Source: Sulfurimonas aquatica (GTDB taxonomy: Bacteria; Campylobacterota; Campylobacteria; Campylobacterales; Sulfurimonadaceae). From it: 64,000 nucleotides of DNA. The notes below the pieces were generated by a model, which made no database searches, was not told where the DNA came from, and saw nothing but the letters and a program-made list of their open reading frames with translations. Shown here one piece after another: positions 9,325 through 17,780 of this stretch. The position numbers and the translations under genes are program-made. Where the stretch lies: positions 1,798,001 through 1,862,000 of the forward strand of contig NZ_CP046072.1 of NCBI RefSeq assembly GCF_017357825.1, in the 5' to 3' direction. Within the stretch, counting starts at the first letter, position 1. Every line of letters begins with the position of its first letter.

Positions 9325-9741
9325 CTATTGGCCATAAATGGTTATTATAAGGTTTCTTCCACTTGCACAATCTCTATGTTCGCCTAAATATATTCCCTGC
9401 CAAGTTCCAAGGTTTAATTTTCCATTTGTTATAGGTATTGTGAGAGATTGTCCTAGAAGTGAACTTTTAATATGTGCAGGCATATCATCATCACCCTCAT
9501 AGGTATGAATATAATATGGTTTGTCATCTACGCTATCGCTAAAAAAGTTTTCCATATCATCTCTAACGCTTGGATCTACATTTTCATTTATGGCAAGTGA
9601 GGCACTGGTATGCTGTATAAATATATTTATCATGCCGGTGGATATATTGTAATTAGAGAGTAGTATGTTAATTTGATTTGTAATAATATGAAACCCGCGT
9701 TTGTAAGGCTTAAGAAGTAGTTCAGTTTGATATATTTTCAT
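9325..9741 (-). CDS. YjbQ/UPF0047 family protein (secondary thiamine-phosphate synthase-like)
   Basis: A 138-residue YjbQ-family protein with the signatures FIQHTSASLAINEN at about 42-55 and GTWQGIYLGEHRD near 112-124, whose His residues probably bind metal. Family members show weak thiamine-phosphate synthase activity in E. coli mutants, but their main role is unsettled. Full length and apparently intact. Transcribed away from the SPFH gene, with 254 bases between that hold a promoter for the latter. Confidence 0.85.
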   Translation of the reverse strand: MKIYQTELLLKPYKRGFHIITNQINILLSNYNISTGMINIFIQHTSASLAINENVDPSVRDDMENFFSDSVDDKPYYIHTYEGDDDMPAHIKSSLLGQSLTIPITNGKLNLGTWQGIYLGEHRDCASGRNLIITIYGQ

Positions 9742-9935
9742 TTCTTATGGATTATCTCCCATTAAACGTATTTGTTTACATAGGGATTGTCCCCTATATA
9801 GTCTATTAATATAAAATCTTTAAATGATATATGTCATTGTTCCATAATTTTATATTACAAATGCAAACAGCTTTGTAGGATTGTATTATAAATAGTATGA
9901 ATTTAAGTTATCACTCAGTGTAAAAGATATTTATA

Positions 9936-9967
9936 TGACACAACCTGTCCCAAACTAGTTCTATAAT
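9936..9967 (+). promoter_or_regulatory. Shared-type dyad promoter upstream of the SPFH gene
   Basis: Dyad TGACACAACCTGTCC (9936-9950), 11-bp spacer, then TATAAT (9962-9967). GGAGG and the ATG of the SPFH gene follow at 9985 and 9996. Same layout as the other dyad promoters of the window. The rest of the 9742-9995 gap shows nothing else I can name. Confidence 0.7.
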
Positions 9968-9995
9968 TTTTATACTTAAAATATGGAGGTTCCAA

Positions 9996-10982
9996 ATGGA
10001 ATTTGTAAAAGCTAAACCAAATGAGTATCTAGTAGTAGCTAAAGCTGGGAATATTCAAAGTCTTGGAGTTGCTGGAAGTAAGTTTATATGGCCAGGTCAA
10101 TCTTCTATTATGATACCAAGCACACAAATAGAAGCAGAGTTTGCTATGACGCAAGAGTCAAAAGACGGGATAGCTCTACGCTTTAAAGGTATAGTGGTTT
10201 ATCATATTGACAAACCTGAAGTAGCAGCACAAAGGTTTGATTTTTCAAATGATGGACGGGCTGAAATAAATCATCTTCTAGCCAATGTTTCTCTTGGCGA
10301 ATTACGAGATAAAGTATCTCATATGAATATGCAAGACTGTATAAACGAGAGAAAAACAACACTTAAAGACGCAATAGTTCAGGAGCTTGAAACAATCACA
10401 GATACTTGTGGCATAGCGATAAATGTTGTTCAAGTAGCACAGGTCTTTATCGTAGAAGAAGATGTAAGACAACAGCTTGAAGCAGAGGTTAGAAATAAAC
10501 TTCGTGCAAATAGTGAACTATCAAACATTAAAACTTTAGAAGCTATAGAGCAAGAAGATGCCGCTTCTAAGCTTAGATTAAAACGTGATGAGTTTGAACA
10601 TCAAAAAGAACGTATGAAAATTGACGGAGAAAGACAAGAACTTGCATTAAAAAATAAAAGAAAAGAGATGGAGGATACTCTTCCTTTTAAACTTTTTGAA
10701 TCAGAACAGAAAATGACGCTGATGCAAAAAAAGTTGGAAGTTTATGAGTTTAAAGAAAAACTCAACCTAGTTAAAGCCAAAGCAAACCTTGTTGAAGAAA
10801 TCGAAAGAAATAAAGTGAGAAAAGACATTTTACCGCTAGAACAGATTCCTGAAATTGCAGGAGCGGTTTCAAAAATGTTTAATGGAGCAAATTTGAGTTT
10901 TTATAATGATCAATCACAACTAATGTCTACAATTTCACCCATAATAGATAGGGTTTCAGAAGCTTTAAATAAAAATAAATAA
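9996..10982 (+). CDS. SPFH/band 7 domain protein
   Basis: A 328-residue cytoplasmic SPFH-domain protein. Residues 1-165 form the SPFH core (LVVAKAGNIQSLGVAGSKFIW near 12-32, then strands and the LGELRDKVSHMNMQD segment). Residues about 175-285 are a long charged coiled coil, followed by a short C-terminal domain. No membrane segment is visible, unlike flotillins. SPFH proteins build ring or cage assemblies. Here it is the first gene after a dyad promoter of the type shared with the defence-like operons to the right, which suggests it belongs to the same regulon, as a scaffold or sensor (inference). Confidence 0.8.
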   Translation: MEFVKAKPNEYLVVAKAGNIQSLGVAGSKFIWPGQSSIMIPSTQIEAEFAMTQESKDGIALRFKGIVVYHIDKPEVAAQRFDFSNDGRAEINHLLANVSLGELRDKVSHMNMQDCINERKTTLKDAIVQELETITDTCGIAINVVQVAQVFIVEEDVRQQLEAEVRNKLRANSELSNIKTLEAIEQEDAASKLRLKRDEFEHQKERMKIDGERQELALKNKRKEMEDTLPFKLFESEQKMTLMQKKLEVYEFKEKLNLVKAKANLVEEIERNKVRKDILPLEQIPEIAGAVSKMFNGANLSFYNDQSQLMSTISPIIDRVSEALNKNK

Positions 10983-11025
10983 ATTTTATGTTTAACTGTG
11001 TCACTAAGTTTAAAGGGATATAAAA

Positions 11026-12282
11026 GTGAAAAATAAAATCTTACTTGTAGAAGATAATAGTGAGTTGTTACAACAACATATAGACCAAGTCTCTGTTCTT
11101 GGATATGAGTCAATTGGAGTGAGTAATTTTAAAGAGTTAAAAAATATATTAGATCTTGAAAAAGAAAATATTTTTATAGTATTACACGATCATATACTTG
11201 CTAATGATCTTGAGTCAAATGCTCTTGATCTGTTGATGCAAAATGATATACCTACAATAGTTTTTTCAGAAGTTTATAATGAAAACATAGCTGAAGAAAC
11301 TGTCTTTAACGGTGCTTTAGATTATGTTGTAAATAATGAAGGCATTGATTATACATATATATTGCAGATGATTGAAAGAACATATAAAAACCAAGTTGTA
11401 AAAGCAATAGTAGCCGATGGAAATAAAACTGCTAGAGCGACACAGGTCAATCTTCTTAAAAAATTTAATATTGATTCATTTGAAGCAAAAAACACTCTAG
11501 AAATAGAGAGATTACTTCAAAAGAATAAAGATATTGGTTTAGTGATTGTAGATCAGTCTCTTGATGGTGAAACAGGTACGGACGTTATTTTAAAATTGAG
11601 AAAAATACACTCAAAAGACAACTTAGCAATTATTGGGGTAACGGAACATGGGCACTCTAGTCGTCTAGCGATAGAGTTTTTAAAAAAAGGTGCCAATGAC
11701 TTTATAACAAAGCCCTTTATAAGTGAAGAGTTTAACTTACGCGTAATGCAATCATTAGATACTTTGGAGTTTATACATGTAAATAAACAAAGTGCTATGA
11801 CAGACCACCTTACTCAAATGTATAACAAAAGAGCTTTTGAGTCACTTGGCGGTGAAATTTGTATTTTAGCTAAAAAAGAAGACTCAAATGTTGCATGTGC
11901 AATGTTAGACATAGACTTTTTTAAAAAAATAAATGATACATATGGGCATCATATAGGTGATAAAGTTTTAGTAAGTGTTTCTGAAATATTTAAAGAACAC
12001 TTTAGAAAAAGCGACCTTGTAGCAAGAGTCGGTGGTGAAGAGTTTACTGTACTCTTAAGTAATATCAAAACTGAAAAAGTAGTTGAAATATTTGAAGAGT
12101 TCAGAAAAAAGATTGAAAGTAAGGTTATATCTACTGATAATGGAGATATAACTGTCACTATCTCCATTGGACTTTATTTAAGCAAAGAATACATACTCCA
12201 TAACATTGTAGAAAAAGCTGATGGATTACTTTATGATGCAAAGAACAGCGGAAGAAATAAAATAAAGTTTTTAGAAAAGTAG
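11026..12282 (+). CDS. REC-REC-GGDEF response regulator, diguanylate cyclase
   Basis: Makes the second messenger c-di-GMP from GTP. The 418 residues hold a first receiver domain (about 2-115), a second receiver (about 125-242) with phospho-acceptor Asp in VIVDQSLDG and the Lys in TKPF, and a GGDEF domain (about 255-416) with DHLTQMYNKRAFESL and active-site GGEEF. An RKSD five residues before GGEEF is a product-inhibition I-site. The start is GTG at 11026 with AAAGGG upstream. It follows the SPFH gene by 43 bases and may be co-transcribed from the same dyad promoter. Confidence 0.88.
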   Translation: MKNKILLVEDNSELLQQHIDQVSVLGYESIGVSNFKELKNILDLEKENIFIVLHDHILANDLESNALDLLMQNDIPTIVFSEVYNENIAEETVFNGALDYVVNNEGIDYTYILQMIERTYKNQVVKAIVADGNKTARATQVNLLKKFNIDSFEAKNTLEIERLLQKNKDIGLVIVDQSLDGETGTDVILKLRKIHSKDNLAIIGVTEHGHSSRLAIEFLKKGANDFITKPFISEEFNLRVMQSLDTLEFIHVNKQSAMTDHLTQMYNKRAFESLGGEICILAKKEDSNVACAMLDIDFFKKINDTYGHHIGDKVLVSVSEIFKEHFRKSDLVARVGGEEFTVLLSNIKTEKVVEIFEEFRKKIESKVISTDNGDITVTISIGLYLSKEYILHNIVEKADGLLYDAKNSGRNKIKFLEK

Positions 12283-12311
12283 TTATTTCATATATATATT
12301 AGGAAAGTAGA

Positions 12312-12662
12312 ATGGTTGATAATAAGAGCGGGCATATAAAGATTCAAGAAATCAGTCATGGCACAGCCAAAATCGCAATAGCAAAATTGTTTTATTTTTG
12401 TGATTATGATGCACTAGGTTTTGAGTTCAAACTTAATCATAAAATTTTATATGATCATATAGAAAAATCTCTTGACCCAAGGTTTATAAAATTACTGCAC
12501 AAATCTTTTCAAGAATATACAGAACAAAAACAACTGTTTATAGAATATTTAGAGTATAGAGTAATTAATCTAGAATATGATGAAAACAGTAAAAAAGATT
12601 TTGAAAATGCAGTTTATTATTTTAGAAATATATATTTTCCAAGGATTGAGAATAACATTTAA
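12312..12662 (+). CDS. Small soluble protein of unknown function
   Basis: A 116-residue protein rich in Tyr, Phe and Glu and predicted mostly helical; no family recognised. It follows the diguanylate cyclase by 29 bases with AGGAAAG before the ATG, so it is probably the last gene of the SPFH-cyclase unit. Its downstream side is the start of the relic-rich stretch 12.7-13.3 kb. Confidence 0.55.
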   Translation: MVDNKSGHIKIQEISHGTAKIAIAKLFYFCDYDALGFEFKLNHKILYDHIEKSLDPRFIKLLHKSFQEYTEQKQLFIEYLEYRVINLEYDENSKKDFENAVYYFRNIYFPRIENNI

Positions 12663-12764
12663 ATGTATTTTAAAATTCCAATTTTCACCAAGAAAACAGT
12701 AAAACAATTTTTTATAGGCTACTGCAACACCTTGAACAGCACAGAAACGAATAGCTAATCGTGA

Positions 12765-13064
12765 CTATGCGCTTAACTGACGAGGTGTGTAAGCCTCCGG
12801 CCGATAATAATCATAGTACGAAACAAAGTACTCGACATGATTGTTTGGGAAGAGTTGACTAAACTCAGAATATAATTGAGCTGCTAGAGTTTTGTTATGA
12901 GTCATAACTATAGTAGGCATTTTTACATTCTCTATAACTCTTGCCATAGTGTGTGTTTTACCGCTACCTGTTACACCTTCGAGTGTTTGGTAACGATTAC
13001 CTTTTAGTATAGACTCACTTAGTACTTTTATAGCTTCAGTCTAGTCACCCGCTGGTTTTGAAGT
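12765..13064 (-). pseudogene. uvrB: Remnant of uvrB (N-terminal part, with nonsense codon)
   Basis: Decayed piece of the excision-repair helicase UvrB. Reading the minus strand, SKPAGD is followed by an in-frame TAG (13041-13043) where UvrB has Gln, then [19 protein letters not shown] with an intact Walker A, then [18 protein letters not shown] and [18 protein letters not shown]. Similarity ends at about 12777, after which three unrelated codons and a stop follow. The rest of UvrB (over 500 residues) is missing, so the piece cannot work. A second, shorter echo of the same segment lies at 17446-17497. The rest of 12663-13303 holds only the promoter and leader of the next gene. Confidence 0.88.
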
Positions 13065-13126
13065 ATTTTTAGATGTGTGGCTGTTATATTGCTGCCGAGA
13101 AATTGTTACATATAAATCAATAAATA

Positions 13127-13158
13127 AGACATACCCTGTCTTATTAAAGATATAAGAT
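13127..13158 (+). promoter_or_regulatory. Shared-type dyad promoter upstream of the TIR-NTPase-WD40 gene
   Basis: Dyad AGACATACCCTGTCT (13127-13141), 11-bp spacer, TAAGAT (13153-13158). The outer base of each half-site differs from the consensus but the dyad stays symmetric. A leader of about 140 bases follows, with a short upstream reading frame. Confidence 0.6.
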
Positions 13159-13233
13159 TATCACTTAAGTAGTAAATGATAAAATATTTTGTTCAATATA
13201 TTGATTGAACATCTTTAATAAAAGGGTATATAA

Positions 13234-13293
13234 ATGAAAGTATTTTTCTCATATGGACAAATAAAACAAAAAATATACCAAAAAAAAATTTGA
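13234..13293 (+). CDS. Short upstream reading frame before the TIR gene
   Basis: Nineteen codons starting MKVFFSYGQ with AAAGGG seven bases upstream, ending in a TGA that overlaps the ribosome site (GAGAGG) of the TIR gene 11 bases later. Its first residues mimic a TIR domain start (compare FISYGRD in the next gene), so it is either a relic of an earlier TIR gene or a translated leader that couples translation. Both readings are inference. Confidence 0.35.
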   Translation: MKVFFSYGQIKQKIYQKKI

Positions 13294-13303
13294 GAGGCAA
13301 TTA

Positions 13304-15664
13304 ATGATAAAAAAAACTATATTTATATCTTACGGACGTGATGTGAAAAACCCTCAGCACGTAGAACTTGTTAAGAAAGTAAAGTCAACCCTAGAGAAGG
13401 AAGGCTTTAATGTTTTAATGGACATTGAACAACTCCAAACTGGAGTAGATTGGGAGCTTCAACTAGAAAAAAATATTTCCCAGTCAGATTGGATACTTTT
13501 TTTTATAACACCTTATTCAGCAAGAAGACCTGATGGATACTGTTTAAATGAATTGTCTTTTGGACTTAGTTTGCGAAAGCCTATAGCTCCTATTATGGTT
13601 GATTTTGAAGTTGCCCCTCTTTCTATTTCTCGTATTCAGTATCTTGACCTTCAGCATGTTATTGATTATGATACGAAAATTAAAGAGATTCTTTCCGTGC
13701 TTAATGAGAGAAAAAAGCTTGGATTTGAAGGGGGTCATACAGCATTATTGAGTGTTCTTGATCCACTTAAATCAGATACAATTATAGCTAAGCATATTCA
13801 TGGGTTTGTAGGACGTGAATGGATTTATATTGAAGTTGATCGTTGGCTCAAAGAAGAGAAAAATTCAAGAGTTTTATGGATTACCGCTGAAGCTGGCTAT
13901 GGTAAGAGTGCCTTGTCAACTTTTTTAAGCGAGAAGCATCCTTCTTCTACAAGTGTTCACTTCTGTCAGCATGACTATAGAGAATCAAGAGACCCTATTC
14001 ATATGCTTAAAGTACTTATTTATGAACTTAGTACACAGATTCCAGAGTATTATGAAATGCTATTAGGTATAAATTTTAAAGAAAAAATACAAGGCAGTGC
14101 AGAAAATATTTTTAAACAGATTTTACTGGAACCATTAGATAAAATTAAGAGACCAGAAAAAGATAGATTTTTTATTATCGATGCCTTGGATGAAGCAAAG
14201 GACGGCGACGAAAAAAACCCTATTATGGAACTTATCTCTAACCACTTTTCTGCTTTACCAGAGTGGCTAAATATAATTGTTACAAGTAGGCCTGAACCGG
14301 AATTAATGCGTAAATTAAAAAAGTTTAATCCAATTGAACTTAAAGCCAATAATCGAGAGAATTTTGATGACCTTGAAAAGTTTATCTTTCAAACTCTTCC
14401 AGAACTAGAAGCTTCTAAAGTGCAAGCATTGTTGAACAAAAGTGAAGGAAATATACTTTTTCTTAAAAAGATGCTAGAGCTGGAAAATATAAAAGATGAT
14501 GATTTTAGGATTGAAGATATTGAAAAATTACCTATAGGTATGGAAGGCTTTTATCAGCAGTTCTTTGAGCGGAAATTTGATGATATTGAGCTGTATGAAG
14601 AGGTCTTTCTTGACTTAGTGAGCATAATTGTTTCTTCCCAAGAAGGACTACCTTCATTTTTAATCACTTATATTTTAGAGATGGGTGAGCGTGAGTATAA
14701 TAAAAAAAGAGCAAGCTTTGGTTCTTTATTAGAAGAGCATAACTCACTTATCACTTTTTATCATAAATCTTTATTTGATTGGCTGAGTGATTATAGTATT
14801 AGTGGTGACTACTCCGCTGACATTAATAAGGGAAATCAGCTTCTTGCTAATAAGCTTTGGCAACTATACCAAGAAGATCAAAAAAAATTTCTAACTCATT
14901 ATGAACATTACCTGTTACAGGCACTTTACGAAATAAAAGCATATGATAAACTTGAGATAATATTGCAAGATATTTGTTTTATAAAAGAAATGTTTTCCAA
15001 TAATAAAGAGCTTGTGTATAAAGATATTTTGGATTTTTTAATGAAATCCAACTCGATCAAGATGGATTCAAAATATCAAAATATTAGTTTTATCGAATCG
15101 TGGCCAAATGGGAGTATTCTTTCTTCAGATAGAAGAAATATATTTATATGGAGCAAGAAAGGGGAGTTACAAAGTATTATCGAAGGACATACGGGCTTGA
15201 TTAATGGTATTCAAATCTTGGATGACGGTAGAATTCTTTCATATTCAAATGATGCGACCATGCGCATATATAGCCCAGATGGAATACTTTTGGTTATTAT
15301 GCAAGGTCATACCGATAGGGTCAATGGGATAGAAATATTAAATGATAATAGAATTCTTTCATATTCATGGGATACTACATTACGACTATGGAGTCCTGAT
15401 GGAATGGCTGTAGCTATTATGTGCGGCCATAGTGATTGTGTCAATGGTGTAGAGATATTAAACGATGGAAGAATCCTTTCATATTCATATGATAATACAT
15501 TACGACTATGGTCGTCAAGCGGAAAGCCTTTAGTTGTTATGGAGGGCCATACTAGCCCAATTAATATCGTTGAGATATTGGCTGATGGTAGGATTATTTC
15601 ATCGTCAGTAGATAATATATCATTTATTTGGAGTTCAAAAGGTGAATTACTTGAAAAGCACTAA
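13304..15664 (+). CDS. TIR domain - STAND-type NTPase - WD40 repeat protein
   Basis: Likely immune-type receptor of 786 residues. Residues 1-115 form a TIR-like domain (TIFISYGRDVKN at 5-16; LNELSFGL near 82-89 carries the Glu expected at the NADase site). A P-loop NTPase follows, with Walker A AEAGYGKS near 195-202 and Walker B FFIIDALDEA near 288-297. The C-terminus (about 620-786) has four to five WD40-type repeats, each with GHT/GHS, DGRILSYS and LRLWS motifs. The layout suggests a repeat sensor controlling a nucleotide switch that releases a TIR effector, as in known NAD-depleting systems. Alone on its transcript, after a dyad promoter; flanked by relics of other genes, so probably acquired. 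Confidence 0.88.
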   Translation: MIKKTIFISYGRDVKNPQHVELVKKVKSTLEKEGFNVLMDIEQLQTGVDWELQLEKNISQSDWILFFITPYSARRPDGYCLNELSFGLSLRKPIAPIMVDFEVAPLSISRIQYLDLQHVIDYDTKIKEILSVLNERKKLGFEGGHTALLSVLDPLKSDTIIAKHIHGFVGREWIYIEVDRWLKEEKNSRVLWITAEAGYGKSALSTFLSEKHPSSTSVHFCQHDYRESRDPIHMLKVLIYELSTQIPEYYEMLLGINFKEKIQGSAENIFKQILLEPLDKIKRPEKDRFFIIDALDEAKDGDEKNPIMELISNHFSALPEWLNIIVTSRPEPELMRKLKKFNPIELKANNRENFDDLEKFIFQTLPELEASKVQALLNKSEGNILFLKKMLELENIKDDDFRIEDIEKLPIGMEGFYQQFFERKFDDIELYEEVFLDLVSIIVSSQEGLPSFLITYILEMGEREYNKKRASFGSLLEEHNSLITFYHKSLFDWLSDYSISGDYSADINKGNQLLANKLWQLYQEDQKKFLTHYEHYLLQALYEIKAYDKLEIILQDICFIKEMFSNNKELVYKDILDFLMKSNSIKMDSKYQNISFIESWPNGSILSSDRRNIFIWSKKGELQSIIEGHTGLINGIQILDDGRILSYSNDATMRIYSPDGILLVIMQGHTDRVNGIEILNDNRILSYSWDTTLRLWSPDGMAVAIMCGHSDCVNGVEILNDGRILSYSYDNTLRLWSSSGKPLVVMEGHTSPINIVEILADGRIISSSVDNISFIWSSKGELLEKH

Positions 15665-15902
15665 AACTATAGTGAATTTTATGCATTGGTAAAATCATTC
15701 TTATAGGCTAGAGTTCAACTAGTGAAATAATCTCAATAAATTTCCTCTACTACAGAGATCTTTTTCACCTTGATCAGCTTCATGTAGCGAAGTGCTTAAT
15801 GAAGGCTATATAACTCAAAATAAAGCTCAGTACAGCTCTTTAACTACAGTTTCCTCACTCTTTTGTCTAGGTAAGAGTTAAAACTGCTGTAACGATAAGT
15901 AT

Positions 15903-16112
15903 TCAAAATATAGCTTGTACTACTTCCTGTCGAGCATCTGGAGAGATTTTTGAATATCTCATGAGTTGTTTTAAATATTTATGGCCTGAAAGTTTAGCTG
16001 TGAGTACAGCTAGAAGGCTTAAGCGAATCTCATCTTCCCATCTTTACTCTTTCGCTGATTTTTTTATCATAGAGTCACTTACAGATTCCCATAAAAGCTT
16101 ATTGGAATGTTC
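15903..16112 (-). pseudogene. Decayed coding remnant, family not recognised
   Basis: One minus-strand frame reads as protein-like sequence for about 70 codons with one internal TAA: SNKLLWESVSDSMIKKSAKE, stop, then WEDEIRLSLLAVLTAKLSGH and KYLKQLMRYSKISPDARQ, ending at a TGA. There is no start codon or ribosome site. It looks like a helical protein fragment in decay. The rest of the gap 15665-16148 shows nothing recognisable. Confidence 0.4.
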
Positions 16113-16148
16113 CCTATAAACTAGACAAAGTAAAAGCTTTGCAGGCTA

Positions 16149-16811
16149 CTATATTTTAATAATTTTATTAAATTTACTTGCCATTATATGATCTATTACC
16201 ATTTTACTAGAAAGTATGTCTTCTTTACTGGTTATCTCTATCTCTCCAAGATCATGCTTCATATGTGAGATAAGGCCGCCAATCCCAACAAATTTTTCAC
16301 AGGATTCACCATCTTTGCTTATTAAACATGTTTCACCATATTGTTCTTTATACCATGCAACAAAATCTTTTTTTTCATCGATTGTAAACTGTTTAAATGA
16401 AACTTTACGAAAAATATGGGACTGTAAAAAGAATTTGTCAATTGTGTCAGAAACTTCTTTCCCACAAATTAATGAAACTTTCATTACCCATTCTCTAAAG
16501 AGCTTTTCTTCATTGTCATCTAATTTTCCATCATCTATAAATTTAATAGTTAAAAATTCTATAAACCCTTCGTAGTATTTCAATTTTGCATTAAAGACGG
16601 CAACATTCTTTTCCTTTAAAATTTCATTTGATGACTGCTGTCTTAAGAGCATAGCTGTAATCACTACAGTAATTATTGCACCCATGAAGCCTGCTATAAT
16701 TTCTTGTGCATATGTAGTTGATACTTGATTGTAAAAAAACAAGCTAAAAGTTATGAAGCCTATCGTAACCAAGACTACTATACTTAGTAAATTAACTAGG
16801 TGATTTTTCAT
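16149..16811 (-). CDS. Membrane protein of unknown function, two N-terminal TM segments
   Basis: The 220 residues start with two membrane segments (about 6-26 and 38-56), followed by a cytoplasmic domain of about 160 residues with a helical start (EILKEKNVAVFNAKLKYYEG). Four Cys residues are present, none in a known motif. I do not recognise the family; similar two-TM plus soluble-domain proteins are common in islands. AAGGATT before the ATG supports the start. No partner gene is obvious apart from the toxin gene upstream. Confidence 0.65.
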   Translation of the reverse strand: MKNHLVNLLSIVVLVTIGFITFSLFFYNQVSTTYAQEIIAGFMGAIITVVITAMLLRQQSSNEILKEKNVAVFNAKLKYYEGFIEFLTIKFIDDGKLDDNEEKLFREWVMKVSLICGKEVSDTIDKFFLQSHIFRKVSFKQFTIDEKKDFVAWYKEQYGETCLISKDGESCEKFVGIGGLISHMKHDLGEIEITSKEDILSSKMVIDHIMASKFNKIIKI

Positions 16812-16872
16812 ATAAATAATCCTTTTTTTACTGTATCATTTTGTAAGATGATATCATAATTATTCTATCTAA

Positions 16873-17205
16873 TTATAATAAGTTATTCTCTTTAAAAATA
16901 TTAAAAATAATTTTATCATCAATATTTTCTAATTCACTTTTTGCGTACATACTCATAAGATATAAGTTGTTGTCTTCATCTATGTAGTAATAAATAACTC
17001 TAAATCCACCACTTTTACCTGTAGGATTTGAACTATTGGCTAGTCTTATTTTATAGCATTCATGGCCAAGTTCTATTCCAGATTTAGGATTTTCTAATAG
17101 TTCTTTATTTAATACTTTTAAATCACTTGGTAGCTGTTTGTATTTTTTATAAAGCCTCTTAACATCTTTTTGAAAACAACTAAGAGTTTTAATGTTCAAG
17201 TTCAT
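16873..17205 (-). CDS. RelE/ParE superfamily toxin
   Basis: Probable mRNA interferase of a type II toxin-antitoxin pair. The 110 residues have the RelE-like layout: FQKDVKRLYKKYKQLPSDL (helices, about 11-29), GHECYKIRLANSS near 47-59, and KSGGFRVIYYYIDEDNNLYLMSMY near 64-87 (shown for position only in shortened form: SGGFRVIYYY), ending in a helix. It overlaps the antitoxin remnant by 16 bases. Since that antitoxin is frameshifted, either the toxin is weak or silent or another antitoxin covers it. Confidence 0.8.
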   Translation of the reverse strand: MNLNIKTLSCFQKDVKRLYKKYKQLPSDLKVLNKELLENPKSGIELGHECYKIRLANSSNPTGKSGGFRVIYYYIDEDNNLYLMSMYAKSELENIDDKIIFNIFKENNLL

Positions 17206-17395
17206 TAGTTAACTCATCAAGTGACTTCTTTAATTCCTTCGATGCTGCATCAAAATAACTATAAAACATAATTGGCTTTTTGCTCACTAATATACGATGT
17301 AATTGCTTCGGTAATTACATCTGATCTGTTGATAGAAAATTGATTTGTATAAGCATCGATTTCTTCTACAACAATCTTGAATAGGATTCTTAAAC
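17190..17395 (-). pseudogene. Frameshifted ribbon-helix-helix antitoxin remnant
   Basis: Upstream of the toxin, one frame reads FKIVVEEIDAYTNQFSINRS then DVITEAITSYISEQK, a ribbon-helix-helix-like antitoxin start, and hits a stop soon after a run of five A (17277-17281 on the + strand as T). The frame shifted at that run continues as PIMFYSYFDAASKELKKSL to a TAA that overlaps the toxin start. One more A in the run would join the two. No clear start codon remains. True decay, programmed slippage and sequencing error in the homopolymer are all possible. Confidence 0.6.
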
Positions 17396-17445
17396 ACTCT
17401 AAACACCTCAGAAACAAACAGTTCTAAGTAATATTAAGCAGCTAA

Positions 17446-17497
17446 CTCTTTTGCATGTAAGCCTCCGGCAGATAATAATCATAATTTAAGTAAATTA
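17446..17497 (-). pseudogene. Second, shorter uvrB echo
   Basis: Bases 17457-17483 match 12789-12815 at 26 of 27 positions; both encode the UvrB stretch YDYY-x-PEAY on the minus strand. Flanking codons (VIYLNYDYYLPEAY) still resemble UvrB, so this is a decayed piece of the same gene and not chance. It sits between the antitoxin remnant and the deacetylase relic. Confidence 0.7.
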
Positions 17498-17561
17498 CTT
17501 AATTGAATTTAATCTAGGTTATAGGGAATATTCCTATCTTAACCATCTTATAAATTGTAAA

Positions 17562-17719
17562 CCTTATTATGCAGGTATCCCCTAGCAATCACATTGAATT
17601 TATTTAAGAGAAAAGTTTATATCAAGAGACGATAGATAGTAAATCCTATGAAGTAGCTTTGATAGTAGTTGGATTAATAGAAGATAGAACAAGCACTTTT
17701 TGACCTAAAAGTCCTGATT
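17562..17719 (+). pseudogene. Relic of a histone deacetylase-family gene
   Basis: The + strand reads MQVSPSNHIEFI, stop, EKSLYQETIDSK, SYEVALIVVG, then RTSTF, stop. This follows the intact deacetylase gene of this window around residues 57-125 (MQVHPSYHVEFIEEKSL..., SYEAALMAVG..., RSAFCAVRPPG) with two stops and two small deletions. No start or rest of the gene remains. It is therefore a partial, decayed copy lying 9 kb from the intact one. Other parts of the gap 17206-17780 are covered by the antitoxin and uvrB remnants. Confidence 0.8.
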
Positions 17720-17780
17720 AAAGAGATATAATTAGAAATAATCTATTAATTTGAACTTTCACCTAACAGCTATAACTAAA

